From assembly GCA_019828595.1 (NCBI GenBank), contig JAHQRK010000016.1:1612001-1676000 (forward strand): a stretch of DNA of 64,000 nt. Reading direction: 5' to 3'. The translations under genes and the position numbers were made by a program. The stretch is from Aphanomyces cochlioides (Eukaryota; Oomycota; Saprolegniomycetes; Saprolegniales; Verrucalvaceae). Within the stretch, counting starts at the first letter, position 1. The number at the start of each line of letters is the position of its first letter. This document shows, one piece after another, positions 41,267 through 53,852 of the stretch. Under the pieces are notes generated by a model. The model did no database searches. It had not been told where the DNA came from and was given only the letters and a program-made list of their open reading frames with translations.

Positions 41267-44200
41267 ATGATTGACAACAACTTCTCCGATGTCCCAACTG
41301 AACTCGTGGACTGGGACCCACAAATCATCTCCCTCAACACCAATGGCTTCTCCAACAGTCATCGGTACATCCTCGACAAACTATCAAGTGTTCACGACGT
41401 TTCCTTTATCCAAGAAACCCGTTTCCGCACGCCAAGTCTCCACGACCGTGTTGCGTTCCATTGGCAACGCATCACAAACCACGAAGGCTCTTTGTTCTTT
41501 GAAGAGCCTATTTACCCTGAAGTATCCACGTCGCCAGCCACTGGAGGTCTGGCTACGTTGATACATCCTCACTCTCCTTTGAAGAACGCCACTCAAGTCC
41601 CTCATGACAACCCAGTGCTTCGTGGTCGTTATCTACAAGTGCGATGTACTCTGGGTCCACTGACAGTCGTTCTCCACAATATCTATGCACCGGCAGCCTT
41701 CCAACAACGAGCAAGTTACTTCGAAGAATTGCCACGCGACTTTCCTCCACATGCGCTCCACATTGTTGGAGATTTCAACTGCACTCTCAACAAAGATTTG
41801 GATTCGTTGAGACCCAGTACCTCCACCATGGCCGGCACCCTTCAACTGGAACAATGGATGCACAGTTTGTCTCTGGTGGATCTGTTTCGCCGTCAAAACC
41901 CCGTGGCAAGAACCTTCACAAGTCCCACACTCACCAACCGACTTGACTACATCTTTTGTTCGTCCACCTTGGCGGGTCTTCGTCATTGGAAGGCGACGCA
42001 CATGCCACACGTTCCACAGGCTGACCACGTGGCTTGTCGTATCATCTCAAAGCGTCAAACATTGCGCCATGGCTCTGGATCATGGAAAGCTCCAACTTGG
42101 CTACTTCGTCTACCACGAGCGGCCGAGATTGTTCATGGATGTCTGGATCGATTTTTGGACAAGTCTCCAACATTCCACAATATCTCCAAGGCCTACGACA
42201 TGCTGGTCAATGATATCCGCTCCCAACTCAAAGAATTCCATTCTCAACGATTGGAGAAACAACGTCTGCCGTTGAAGAAGTTAGCTGTCGAGATCGCTTT
42301 GCTTTTGCAAGTCCCCAACATGCGCCAAGATTCAGTGCTGGTGGATCGAGTGCGAGACCTTCAAAAGCAAATTCACGAGCTGCAAGATCGAGACAAGCAG
42401 TTTCGTCAAGACCAGGCGTTCCAACTTCACTTGTACAAAGCAGAGCGCTCGTCCAAGTTCCACTTCATGTCCCCTGTCCCTACCCCCTTGAAGAAGACAG
42501 TCTTCAAAGAGTTGGTGGATGTCAATGGAAATGTTGTCTCCAATCAACAAGGCATGTCTGACGTCCTGGTCGACTACTACAAGGACTTGTTTGCAGCTCC
42601 CGAGGTGCAGCGATCTGGAGACGAAGTGTCGTCATTTCTGACCCCATTGACTCGACACAAGCAACTGCCAGAGCAAGCCCAGAAAGAGCTGTCGGCTCCC
42701 TTGCGCGCCAACGAGTTCTATCATGCTATTCGACACAGCAGTTCGAACTCAGCGCCAGGTCCCAACGCTCTGCCATTCGAAGTCCTCAAACTTGCACCTC
42801 ACAAGTGGTCGTTGGTATTGGAGCTGCTATTCACACACCAGCTCCATTCTCACCCTCGCTTGACTCCCATGCAACTTGTCAGTACGCTGGTGTTGCTGCA
42901 CAAGAAAGGCCCCAAGTCACAAGCCAAGAACTATCGGCCCATTAGCCTACTCAACACGGATGTGAAAATCCTGACGAGTATTCTGGCTTATCGACTCCAG
43001 CGCCACATTCGACACATCATCCACCCGGACCAGCAAGGCTTTATCCGTCGAAGCAATATCCAAACCAATATTGCACGACTGGATGACATGCTGCACCACA
43101 TCAAACTACACAGTCCGTCCTCGATGGTGGCACTGCTTGACTTTGAGAAAGCTTTTGATCGCGTGGACCACGCGTACTTGCTCCGCGTCCTCCGTCACTA
43201 TGGCTTTCCCGAAACCTTTGTTGACATGGTTCGCGTACTGTACTCGGGCCACAAGTCTCGCATCTTGGTGAACGGCTTCTTGTCCAAGCCAGTTCACATC
43301 TCACGCGGTGTGTTGCAAGGTGATCCACTGTCGCCACTTCTGTTTGTGATCGCTTTGGAACCGATGTGCCAACTCCTACGGCAACACTCCAACTATGGCA
43401 TCAAGTGTGGGGATCGCTACCACACTGGGAGTTACTTTGCCGACGACTCGCAACTCTATGCGGCAAATGAGACGTGCCTCCACCGGCAGCTTGCATTGGT
43501 TCAAACCTTTTGCGACAAGTCTGGTTTCCGACTCAACGTAGACAAGACCCAAATTCTGACCTACAGCCAGTTGAATGGGAACCTTGCCTCACTACAAGTT
43601 ACTTCCGACAGTCCCGTGAAGGCTCTTGGTATCTTGGTTGCGCCCAATCTTTCTCCATTGGCACGTTTCAATTACGTGTTTGAGAAGTTTGTGGCTCGCT
43701 TGTCTTTGTGGCTCTACAAGGCTCGAACCATGGCCGGAAAAGTCACTATCCTGCACAGCATATGTCTGCCTGTGTTATGGTACCAACTGGCTTTTGTCCC
43801 TGCCGACAAAGACCTGGCCAAAAAGATCGACAAGGCCATGCTTCAATTTATGCATGGTGAAGAAATCAACCCATCCTCCTCTGTCCATGGCCTCCGTTTG
43901 ATCAAAAAGGAGATCCTATTCATGCCGAAGAAGTCCGGTGGCTTAGGCCTGCACCATGCACTTGCTTTATGGCAACAACACAACCGCTCTGTCATGATCA
44001 GATGCATTCAAGCCATCACCACCCCACCCCGCAAGTCTGCCATGTCCGCCTGGATTACGCCGGGCTATACTCTCCTCGAGAAGGCTTTTCATCCATGGGG
44101 TTCCCCCGAGATCTCCTCTTGGCAAATGGCTCTTCTGCATTCATCAGACAACTGTACAAGAATCCCAATATCACTTCAATGTGGAAAGCCTGATTGAGTA

Positions 44201-45318
44201 GCTGGTTTGAATCCCGCTGGACTCCGTACGGCTGTCCAAATCACATCTCATCTTTGGATGTTCCCCTTTGGCACAACTCGTATCTGCCTGGACTCGAAGA
44301 CCTATACGATCAGTGCTCTACATCGACGCAAGACCAAGCCAATGTATTGGCTTCGCTTCACATCACGAAGTTGTCGCATTTGTTGACTCCGTGTCAGCGA
44401 GTTTGGCCAGCTTCGATCTTGTTCGACAAAATCAACCGTGCCTGCCGCCAAGCCAATTTTGTCCCTCCAACGAAACAATGGATCTCAATCTTGGTGACCA
44501 AGTTATCACGATTGTTTGAGATTGTTTCTGAAGAGGATGCTCCCGTGTTCCACTTGCCGACGCCAAGCTCTGAATGGATGGAATGGCACTGGATAATTGA
44601 CCCTGACTCGAGTCCGATCTTGTTGGCGCTTGCGACTTCGAAATCGGCTAAGATCAGAGCTTCTCCAGCTGTCAGCTCGTCCATTCTTCCTACCAAGCAT
44701 CTCAACCTGCCATCCAACTTTTACGAAGACCCCAAGCGCCTTACCCAACTTGCCGCCTTCCTCCAACCCGACCACATTCTCCCTCGATATGGAGAGTTCA
44801 TTTTCAAGACCCTTCTCCGCGCCAACGCCATGCAATATCTGTTTCAGTACCAAGACCCCAAGCCGACGTGTGTCTTCTGTCGTGTCAATGAGACGTACGA
44901 GCATTTCCTGTTCTCTTGTGGATATGGTCAATCTGTTTGGTATTCCTTCAAGACAATCCAGCGACTGCTCGAGTGTTCCTTTCCGTCCACGTGTCTGGAA
45001 ATGTTCTACGAGACGCCCAAGCCGTCCGATGGATACTACATCCGTGGCTATCTGAAGATCTGGCCGATTGTCCGAGCCTGCGTGTATTATCAAATATGGC
45101 TCCAACGTGCCGATCGCACCTTTCGACCCGACCTCACAGCGAAGAGTCCGATGGAAGTTGCCATTCATGCTGCCTCTTTGATCAAGCTACATCTACAACA
45201 GCTCCTGGTTGATCTCCCTCTCAAGAAGGGATACACCAAGGTATTCAATGTGCTCAAGCATCTATCTTCGGACCCCTGGTTACGTCAACACATCATTCCT
45301 GACAGCGTCGTTTCATGA
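41267..45318 (+). pseudogene. LINE ORF2, frameshift and nonsense, copy G
   Basis: Lacks one Gly of GGDFN (3-bp deletion, shared with H and I), which keeps the frame. The C6 run has five Cs (44103-44107), giving a stop at 44195-44197. Independently, TTA has become TGA at 44191-44193, a lesion shared with H. The sequence beyond, including the CCHC finger, is open to TGA at 45316-45318. A protein ending shortly after the RT could still be made. Confidence 0.92.
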
Positions 45319-45464
45319 GTGAGCTGACGGCTCACTCACTTCATCTCCTGTTCAATGACCACTTTGCCATATTCTGTTTTCCAAGTTCTATTTATACAGT
45401 ACGAGGCAAATTAGTAAGTCATTAGGGCCTTTGCTCAAAAATAAGGTTAATACAACTCATTTAA
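45319..45464 (+). other. 3' UTR of copy G (146 nt)
   Basis: Full perfect 9-bp stop-codon hairpin with loop TGACG, intact complementary 14-mer, terminus CTCATTTAA. Followed immediately by CCACAAACTGCA. Confidence 0.8.
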
Positions 45465-46031
45465 CCACAAACTGCATCTCGATGCCACTTTTTCTCCACT
45501 TTTGGTACCCACGTGCCACATGCATATCTCGACCCCATCGAGATACCCACTCGCCACGTCTGGCATGTTTGAAAGGTGTCATGCTCGTGTGGTGGACGAC
45601 CAAGCATCAACTTGGTCCGAAATCAACACGCGATAGTCCCAAGCATACCCCACAAAATGCATCTCGATGCCACTTTTTCTCCACTTTTGGTACCCACGTG
45701 CCACATGCATATCTCGACCCCATCGAGATACCCACTCGCCACGTCTGGCATGTTTGAAAGGTGTCATGCTCGTGTGGTGGACGACCAAGCATCAACTTGG
45801 TCCGAAATCAACACGCGATAGTCCCAAGCATACCCCACAAAATGCATCTCGATGCCACTTTTTCTCCACTTTTGGTACCCACGTGCCACATGCATATCTC
45901 GACCCCATCGAGATACCCACTCGCCACGTCTGGCATGTTTGAAAGGTGTCATGCTCGTGTGGTGGACGACCAAGCACCAACTTGGTCCGAAATCAACACG
46001 CGAGAGTCCCAAGCATACCCCACAAACTGCA
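45465..46031. repeat. Satellite block S4: three monomers plus 12 bp
   Basis: 567 bp, equal to 3 x 185 + 12. It starts and ends with CCACAAACTGCA, so it is an integer number of monomers between two insertions at one monomer position. The internal monomers carry GATAGTCC and AAAATGC variants. Confidence 0.95.
46020..46031. repeat. Target-site duplication of copy H, left
   Basis: CCACAAACTGCA, repeated at 53410-53421 directly after the 3' end of H. Confidence 0.85.
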
Positions 46032-46092
46032 ACTTCCGAATTTGCCTCGTACCCCTCAAGTCAAGAAGTTATCAAGTGCCGCTGCGCTCAAA

Positions 46093-49000
46093 ATGTCCAA
46101 CGCCAACAGCTGTTCCGAGCTCCGTGTGACCAACACTCACGGAGTCACCATCATTCCAGGTATTGTATCACCTCACCCACTTTCGTCGTCCAATCAGGAT
46201 GGCGGAAGTGGTGTGAGTAATGTCGCTACACCTAACCCTAGGGCCGAAGTGGAGGTCGAGTTCGACCCCAACAGCGTCTCTGGAGACCAATCTGCGTCTC
46301 GCTCCCCCAGCGCTTCACCTGGTGCTCCACTCGCCGGAGTTCCAGGGGGGGTCAACCTCAGTGGGTCAGTGGTTGACCCCCAGACCACTGTCGTTAACTT
46401 GTCTAGCGAAGCCCTCACTCAGGAGGGCGAACCACTGGGGCCTTGTGCCTGTGGTGGCTGCTTCCCTGGACTCCAATTGGAGTCGATCCCCAGTGAAGGC
46501 GGCGAGAAAACGGGGTCCATGCCAGCCCTAGAGGCTACGAGGGCCCCCCCTATGGGCACACCCTGCGGTTCTGTCTACTTCCCCCCAGGGGCCTCTTCGG
46601 AGGGGCGGGGGCGGTATCCCGATTTGGGTTCTCGCCGGAGCAATGGTGTACCCCAGTCACCGTGCTGCGGGGATGGCATGGATTCCCCTTCTACCCCTGT
46701 CACTGGGGGTCTGGCCCCGGCCTTTCTCGTGACCAATGGGACTGAGCCAGCAGCCACCAACCGCGTCGCCCCCTGTGCTGAGCCTCCTAGAACGGGAGAG
46801 GAAGAAGAAAAATCTCAAGAGGACGTGGATATGGTCTCTGGAGACGCCGAGGGGAAGGATTCTACTGAAACCGAGGCCTTAACCGACGAGGGAAATACTC
46901 AAATTCACTCTGAGGTTGATGGGTCAGGCGACATTAACGGCCAAGCGAAGCCGTGTGATACTCCTGGAGAAGTTATTCAAGAGGAACAATCGACAAACAA
47001 TGTCAATGACCAGTCAAATCAAGACATTGTCGACAAATCCGTTGCTCAAGGAAATGGCGCTGTTGACCCTCCTACCGCGGCAGACAAAATACAAGGCGAT
47101 CAAGAGCAACAAAACGCTGAAAAGGCCAATCCATGGACGCAAAAGACTCCCGGTAAGGATTCAGCTTCGTCCAAGAAAGATTCCAAGCAAGGCAATGCTC
47201 CCAAAGGCGCAAAACACCGCAACACTGGTGCTCATGCTGTTGCCGATGACGATATTGCGCGATGCGAGGCCATGGCGGACACATTCTACAAAGACTCTGG
47301 TGACATGGACGCCTTCATTGAAAACATTTTGCTCACCCCCCAGTCCCAAGTGTACGAGCTCACAGTCAAGTTGGGCGAAGCCTACAAGGACTGGTCCGAA
47401 AAAGTCATCTGCGATCAATTTGTCAAGGAAAATCCTGGTTCGTTATGGGGCTCCAAATTTCCGAACATTTTGATCCACAAGAAGAACCCACAGACCATTG
47501 TGATCTCAAGTTACAACTTGTCTACGTGCGTGGAAATGGGAGGCACAACGTTTCGACTTGGTGGCAAAGACTTCCTGGTTCCCAAGTACTCGCGTTATGG
47601 CAACAACTACTACGTTACGTTCAACAAGGTCAGTCACCCTTCGATGGCCAAGGCGATTGTCAAGAAAATGGCTGCATTGACCAAGGCAGTGATAGCAGCA
47701 TTCAACCCTACTGCTGGTCAGAACATCAAGTCGCCGCATTTGAGAGTCATTTTCAAGTCGCCTGCGCCTCCTGCAGTGTTGGTGCCAAAATCCGGCGACG
47801 CACTACGCGAAATCACCATTACGGATCCGTCGGGTCAGCCTTTTGTCGTCGTGTTTCAGCACAAGATCGCTGCTCTGAACAAGACATTGCCTCCGTCGAT
47901 TGTTTCACGACGTGCAGAGGCCAAGGCTGAAAAAGCGAAGGCAAAAGCGGCCAAGGCAGCGGCAAAGTCTCCTCCGTCAGGAGAAAAAGAACCTGAACAT
48001 GATGGAGACGATCATGATCAAGACCCTGGAACAAATGCGGAAGGCGAGGCCGACTCAACTGAGGCATCTGGAGATCGTCAAGATGAACAACCACAGCCAA
48101 CAGCTCCTTCTCATGGCTCTGATGTCGATATGTCTGGTGACAGCGATCCCCCTAACAACAATGGACAAGACAAACAACAAGAAGATGTGGAAATGTCTAC
48201 CAACGAATCGCCCGCTCTTGCTCCACCAAGTGAGCAGCCCAAGAACTCGCTGGACCTTCAATTGGTAACGGGCTACCGGTCTGGACCAGCTCCAAAACGT
48301 ACTTTGCCTTCGTCCCCACGTTTGGATCCCCTGCCGACATCCAACCGTTTTCATATCCTCGAAGAAGACGACGTGGAACTCTCGTTTGAAGACTTTGCAG
48401 TGCCTCGAATTATATTGGAAGATTCAAGTGCGCCACGCCCGAAAAAGACCAAAGGCAAAGCGAAGAAACAACGACTTAACAAGTCTGCTGCAGCCCACCT
48501 CGAATTGGCGAAGAAGATCATTCGAGACAAGAAAGTCGAAGGCAGTATCACCGAATGTCAACGCATTTTGCGAGATGATCCTCAGCTCGTTGCACATGCT
48601 ATGTACGCACAAGATGAAGACCTCAGTTTGTTTCAGTCACTTGTTGCAACCAAGACTATTGAGCGCAAGATGGCTTTGTTAAAAGCTCAAGGCAAGCCTC
48701 ACAACTACAAACATCACGTCAACTTCATGGCTCAATACAAGATTCACCCGTCAGAAATCTTGGAAGAATTGACCACGGACATACCAGAGATCAAGCGCAT
48801 CCTCTTTGCACTTGCTACGATTGACTTATTCCTCTCAAATCGGGCCCCAGACCTCTACACAAACTCGGAGGCACTGACTGTTCTATTGAACCAAGAAGCA
48901 ACAAGATTGCCTGACACCAACTGCTTGACGGACTGGTCGCTGTTTGCTTTGATCGAAAACTTCAGCGACAATCTCGAGAAGTTCACTTTGCCGGCTCCCG

Positions 49001-49131
49001 TCTTGTCGGCCATCTCGATGCTCAAAAGCATCACCAACAATTACCACATCGACGAGCTCTGCAGCAAAGCTCACCACTCCATGAACGCCGACGAAATTGA
49101 TCCCCTCGATTTGGAGGACGATCAACTCTAA
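46093..49131 (+). CDS. LINE ORF1 protein (1012 aa), copy H
   Basis: Full-length and open. G/H/I-lineage markers include SGDRQDEQ, AHAVADDD, NNVNDQ, MADTFYK and FKSPAPP. It appears identical to ORF1 of copy I. The ATG is at the standard 61-nt offset, and ORF2 follows 78 nt after the stop in the same frame. Confidence 0.84.
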   Translation: MSNANSCSELRVTNTHGVTIIPGIVSPHPLSSSNQDGGSGVSNVATPNPRAEVEVEFDPNSVSGDQSASRSPSASPGAPLAGVPGGVNLSGSVVDPQTTVVNLSSEALTQEGEPLGPCACGGCFPGLQLESIPSEGGEKTGSMPALEATRAPPMGTPCGSVYFPPGASSEGRGRYPDLGSRRSNGVPQSPCCGDGMDSPSTPVTGGLAPAFLVTNGTEPAATNRVAPCAEPPRTGEEEEKSQEDVDMVSGDAEGKDSTETEALTDEGNTQIHSEVDGSGDINGQAKPCDTPGEVIQEEQSTNNVNDQSNQDIVDKSVAQGNGAVDPPTAADKIQGDQEQQNAEKANPWTQKTPGKDSASSKKDSKQGNAPKGAKHRNTGAHAVADDDIARCEAMADTFYKDSGDMDAFIENILLTPQSQVYELTVKLGEAYKDWSEKVICDQFVKENPGSLWGSKFPNILIHKKNPQTIVISSYNLSTCVEMGGTTFRLGGKDFLVPKYSRYGNNYYVTFNKVSHPSMAKAIVKKMAALTKAVIAAFNPTAGQNIKSPHLRVIFKSPAPPAVLVPKSGDALREITITDPSGQPFVVVFQHKIAALNKTLPPSIVSRRAEAKAEKAKAKAAKAAAKSPPSGEKEPEHDGDDHDQDPGTNAEGEADSTEASGDRQDEQPQPTAPSHGSDVDMSGDSDPPNNNGQDKQQEDVEMSTNESPALAPPSEQPKNSLDLQLVTGYRSGPAPKRTLPSSPRLDPLPTSNRFHILEEDDVELSFEDFAVPRIILEDSSAPRPKKTKGKAKKQRLNKSAAAHLELAKKIIRDKKVEGSITECQRILRDDPQLVAHAMYAQDEDLSLFQSLVATKTIERKMALLKAQGKPHNYKHHVNFMAQYKIHPSEILEELTTDIPEIKRILFALATIDLFLSNRAPDLYTNSEALTVLLNQEATRLPDTNCLTDWSLFALIENFSDNLEKFTLPAPVLSAISMLKSITNNYHIDELCSKAHHSMNADEIDPLDLEDDQL

Positions 49132-49209
49132 GGCTTCTATCTCCTGCTTCAATCCATTTCAACCTCCCCTCTGACCCCTCCATTCTACTCATTTTCATCT
49201 GTACTCGTG

Positions 49210-52200
49210 ATGATTGACAACAACTTCTCCGATGTCCCAACTGAACTCGTGGACTGGGACCCACAAATCATCTCCCTCAACACCAATGGCTTCTCCAACA
49301 GTCATCGGTACATCCTCGACAAACTATCAAGTGTTCACGACGTTTCCTTTATCCAAGAAACCCGTTTCCGCACGCCAAGTCTCCACGACCGTGTTGCGTT
49401 CCATTGGCAACGCATCACAAACCACGAAGGCTCTTTGTTCTTTGAAGAGCCTATTTACCCTGAAGTATCCACGTCGCCAGCCACTGGAGGTCTGGCTACG
49501 TTGATACATCCTCACTCTCCTTTGAAGAACGCCACTCAAGTCCCTCATGACAACCCAGTGCTTCGTGGTCGTTATCTACAAGTGCGATGTACTCTGGGTC
49601 CACTGACAGTCGTTCTCCACAATATCTATGCACCGGCAGCCTTCCAACAACGAGCAAGTTACTTCGAAGAATTGCCACGCGACTTTCCTCCACATGCGCT
49701 CCACATTGTTGGAGATTTCAACTGCACTCTCAACAAAGATTTGGATTCGTTGAGACCCAGTACCTCCACCATGGCCGGCACCCTTCAACTGGAACAATGG
49801 ATGCACAGTTTGTCTCTGGTGGATCTGTTTCGCCGTCAAAACCCCGTGGCAAGAACCTTCACAAGTCCCACACTCACCAACCGACTTGACTACATCTTTT
49901 GTTCGTCCACCTTGGCGGGTCTTCGTCATTGGAAGGCGACGCACATGCCACACGTTCCACAGGCTGACCACGTGGCTTGTCGTATCATCACAAAGCGTCA
50001 AACATTGCGCCATGGCTCTGGATCATGGAAAGCTCCAACTTGGCTACTTCGTCTACCACGAGCGGCCGAGATTGTTCATGGATGTCTGGATCAATTTTTG
50101 GACAAGTCTCCAACATTCCACAATATCTCCAAGGCCTACGACATGCTGGTCAATGATATCCGCTCCCAACTCAAAGAATTCCATTCTCAACGATTGGAGA
50201 AACAACGTCTGCCGTTGAAGAAGTTAGCTGTCGAGATCGCTTTGCTTTTGCAAGTCCCCAACATGCGCCAAGATTCAGTGCTGGTGGATCGAGTGCGAGA
50301 CCTTCAAAAGCAAATTCACGAGCTGCAAGATCGAGACAAGCAGTTTCGTCAAGACCAGGCGTTCCAACTTCACTTGTACAAAGCAGAGCGCTCGTCCAAG
50401 TTCCACTTCATGTCCCCTGTCCCTACCCCCTTGAAGAAGACAGTCTTCAAAGAGTTGGTGGATGTCAATGGAAATGTTGTCTCCAATCAACAAGGCATGT
50501 CTGACGTCCTGGTCGACTACTACAAGGACTTGTTTGCAGCTCCCGAGGTGCAGCGATCTGGAGACGAAGTGTCGTCATTTCTGACCCCATTGACTCGACA
50601 CAAGCAACTGCCAGAGCAAGCCCAGAAAGAGCTGTCGGCTCCCTTGCGCGCCAACGAGTTCTATCATGCTATTCGACACAGCAGTTCGAACTCAGCGCCA
50701 GGTCCCAACGCTCTGCCATTCGAAGTCCTCAAACTTGCACCTCACAAGTGGTCGTTGGTATTGGAGCTGCTATTCACACACCAGCTCCATTCTCACCCTC
50801 GCTTGACTCCCCATGCAACTTGTCAGTACGCTGGTGTTGCTGCACAAGAAAGGCCCCAAGTCACAAGCCAAGAACTATCGGCCCATTAGCCTACTCAACA
50901 CGGATGTGAAAATCCTGACGAGTATTCTGGCTTATCGACTCCAGCGCCACATTCGGCACATCATCCACCCGGACCAGCAAGGCTTTATCCGTCGAAGCAA
51001 TATCCAAACCAATATTGCACGACTGGATGACATGCTGCACCACATCAAACTACACAGTCCGTCCTCGATGGTGGCACTGCTTGACTTTGAGAAAGCTTTT
51101 GATCGCGTGGACCACGCGTACTTGCTCCGCGTCCTCCGTCACTATGGCTTTCCCGAAACCTTTGTTGACATGGTTCGCGTACTGTACTCGGGCCACAAGT
51201 CTCGCATCTTGGTGAACGGCTTCTTGTCCAAGCCAGTTCACATCTCACGCGGTGTGTTGCAAGGTGATCCACTGTCGCCACTTCTGTTTGTGATCGCTTT
51301 GGAACCGATGTGCCAACTCCTACGGCAACACTCCAACTATGGCATCAAGTGTGGGGATCGCTACCACACTGGGAGTTACTTTGCCGACGACTCGCAACTC
51401 TATGCGGCAAATGAGACGTGCCTCCACCGGCAGCTTGCATTGGTTCAAACCTTTTGCGACAAGTCTGGTTTCCGACTCAACGTAGACAAGACCCAAATTC
51501 TGACCTACAGCCAGTTGAATGGGAACCTTGCCTCACTACAAGTTACTTCCGACAGTCCCGTGAAGGCTCTTGGTATCTTGGTTGCGCCCAATCTTTCTCC
51601 ATTGGCACGTTTCAATTACGTGTTTGAGAAGTTTGTGGCTCGCTTGTCTTTGTGGCTCTACAAGGCTCGAACCATGGCCGGAAAAGTCACTATCCTGCAC
51701 AGCATATGTCTGCCTGTGTTATGGTACCAACTGGCTTTTGTCCCTGCCGACAAAGACCTGGCCAAAAAGATCGACAAGGCCATGCTTCAATTTATGCATG
51801 GTGAAGAAATCAACCCATCCTCCTCTGTCCATGGCCTCCGTTTGATCAAAAAGGAGATCATATTCATGCCGAAGAAGTCCGGTGGCTTAGGCCTGCACCA
51901 TGCACTTGCTTTATGGCAACAACACAACCGCTCTGTCATGATCAGATGCATTCAAGCCATCACCACCCCACCCCGCAAGTCTGCCATGTCCGCCTGGATT
52001 ACGCCGGGCTATACTCTCCTCGAGAAGGCTTTTCATCCATGGGGTTCCCCCCGAGATCTCCTCTTGGCAAATGGCTCTTCTGCATTCATCAGACAACTGT
52101 ACAAGAATCCCAATATCACTTCAATGTGGAAAGCCTGATTGAGTAGCTGGTTTGAATCCCGCTGGACTCCGTACGGCTGTCCAAATCACATCTCATCTTT

Positions 52201-53263
52201 GGATGTTCCCCTTTGGCACAACTCGTATCTGCCTGGACTCGAAGACCTATACGATCAGTGCTCTACATCGACGCAAGACCAAGCCAATGTATTGGCTTCG
52301 CTTCACATCACGAAGTTGTCGCATTTGTTGACTCCGTGTCAGCGAGTTTGGCCAGCTTCGATCTTGTTCGACAAAATCAACCGTGCCTGCCGCCAAGCCA
52401 ATTTTGTCCCTCCAACGAAACAATGGATCTCAATCTTGGTGACCAAGTTATCACGATTGTTTGAGATTGTTTCTGAAGAGGATGCTCCCGTGTTCCACTT
52501 GCCGACGCCAAGCTCTGAATGGATGGAATGGCACTGGATAATTGACCCTGACTCGAGTCCGATCTTGTTGGCGCTTGCGACTTCGAAATCGGCTAAGATC
52601 AGAGCTTCTCCAGCTGTCAGCTCGTCCATTCTTCCTACCAAGCATCTCAACCTGCCATCCAACTTTTACGAAGACCCCAAGCGCCTTACCCAACTTGCCG
52701 CCTTCCTCCAACCCGACCACATTCTCCCTCGATATGGAGAGTTCATTTTCAAGACCCTTCTCCGCGCCAACGCCATGCAATATCTGTTTCAGTACCAAGA
52801 CCCCAAGCCGACGTGTGTCTTCTGTCGTGTCAATGAGACGTACGAGCATTTCCTGTTCTCTTGTGGATATGGTCAATCTGTTTGGTATTCCTTCAAGACA
52901 ATCCAGCGACTGCTCGAGTGTTCCTTTCCGTCCACGTGTCTGGAAATGTTCTACGAGACGCCCAAGCCGTCCGATGGATACTACATCCGTGGCTATCTGA
53001 AGATCTGGCCGATTGTCCGAGCCTGCGTGTATTATCAAATATGGCTCCAACGTGCCGATCGCACCTTTCGACCCGACCTCACAGCGAAGAGTCCGATGGA
53101 AGTTGCCATTCATGCTGCCTCTTTGATCAAGCTACATCTACAACAGCTCCTGGTTGATCTCCCTCTCAAGAAGGGATACACCAAGGTATTCAATGTGCTC
53201 AAGCATCTATCTTCGGACCCCTGGTTACGTCAACACATCATTCCTGACAGCGTCGTTTCATGA
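49210..53263 (+). pseudogene. LINE ORF2, +1 frameshift and nonsense, copy H
   Basis: A C is inserted at 50809-50812 (CCCC for CCC) before MQLVSTLV, at the start of the RT, so the normal frame ends at 50889. The RT itself is open in the shifted frame, with all catalytic residues, up to TGA at 52136-52138 (TTA in the other copies). The C-terminal region with the finger is open after that to 53263. The C6 run is intact. The endonuclease lacks one Gly of GGDFN. Confidence 0.92.
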
Positions 53264-53409
53264 GTGAGCTGACGGCTCACTCACTTCATCTCCTGTTCAA
53301 TGACCACTTTGCCATATTCTGTTTTCCAAGTTCTATTTATACAGTACGAGGCAAATTAGTAAGTCATTAGGGCCTTTGCTCAAAAATAAGGTTAATACAA
53401 CTCATTTAA
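53264..53409 (+). other. 3' UTR of copy H (146 nt)
   Basis: Same as in G: perfect 9-bp hairpin, intact 14-mer, terminus CTCATTTAA. Confidence 0.8.
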
Positions 53410-53791
53410 CCACAAACTGCATCTCGATGCCACTTTTTCTCCACTTTTGGTACCCACGTGCCACATGCATATCTCGACCCCATCGAGATACCCACTCGCC
53501 ACGTCTGGCATGTTTGAAAGGTGTCATGCTCGTGTGGTGGACGACCAAGCATCAACTTGGTCCGAAATCAACACGCGATAGTCCCAAGCATACCCCACAA
53601 AATGCATCTCGATGCCACTTTTTCTCCACTTTTGGTACCCACGTGCCACATGCATATCTCGACCCCATCGAGACACCCACTCGCCACGTCTGGCATGTTT
53701 GAAAGGTGTCATGCTCGTGTGGTGGACGACCAAGCACCAACTTGGTCCGAAATCAACACGCGAGAGTCCCAAGCATACCCCACAAACTGCA
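53410..53791. repeat. Satellite block S5: two monomers plus 12 bp
   Basis: 382 bp, equal to 2 x 185 + 12, exactly one monomer shorter than S4 and with the same end points. The first 12 bases are the right copy of the H duplication. The last 13 (53779-53791) are the left copy of the I duplication. Confidence 0.95.
53779..53791. repeat. Target-site duplication of copy I, left
   Basis: CCCACAAACTGCA (13 bp), repeated exactly at 61159-61171 after the 3' end of I. Confidence 0.9.
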
Positions 53792-53852
53792 ACTTCCGAA
53801 TTTGCCTCGTACCCCTCAAGTCAAGAAGTTATCAAGTGCCGCTGCGCTCAAA

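Larger units (their letters stand above)
38091..45464 (+). mobile_element. LINE copy G (7374 bp), both ORFs broken
   Basis: Left junction as in F. The right junction (CATTTAA/CCACAAACTGC) is as in H and lies at the recurrent satellite insertion site. The two flanks do not form a duplication with each other, consistent with a recombinant copy. Shares with H and I the GGD-to-GD deletion and the changes EIALLLQ and YSGHKSR. Confidence 0.94.
46032..53409 (+). mobile_element. Full-length LINE copy H (7378 bp), ORF2 broken
   Basis: Flanked by a 12-bp duplication CCACAAACTGCA. Its 5' part is I-like (same ORF1, GCLDQFLDK in ORF2, same left satellite junction), and its 3' part is G-like (TTA-to-TGA, same right junction). 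H is therefore probably a recombinant of G- and I-type copies, and its duplication need not come from its own insertion. Confidence 0.95.
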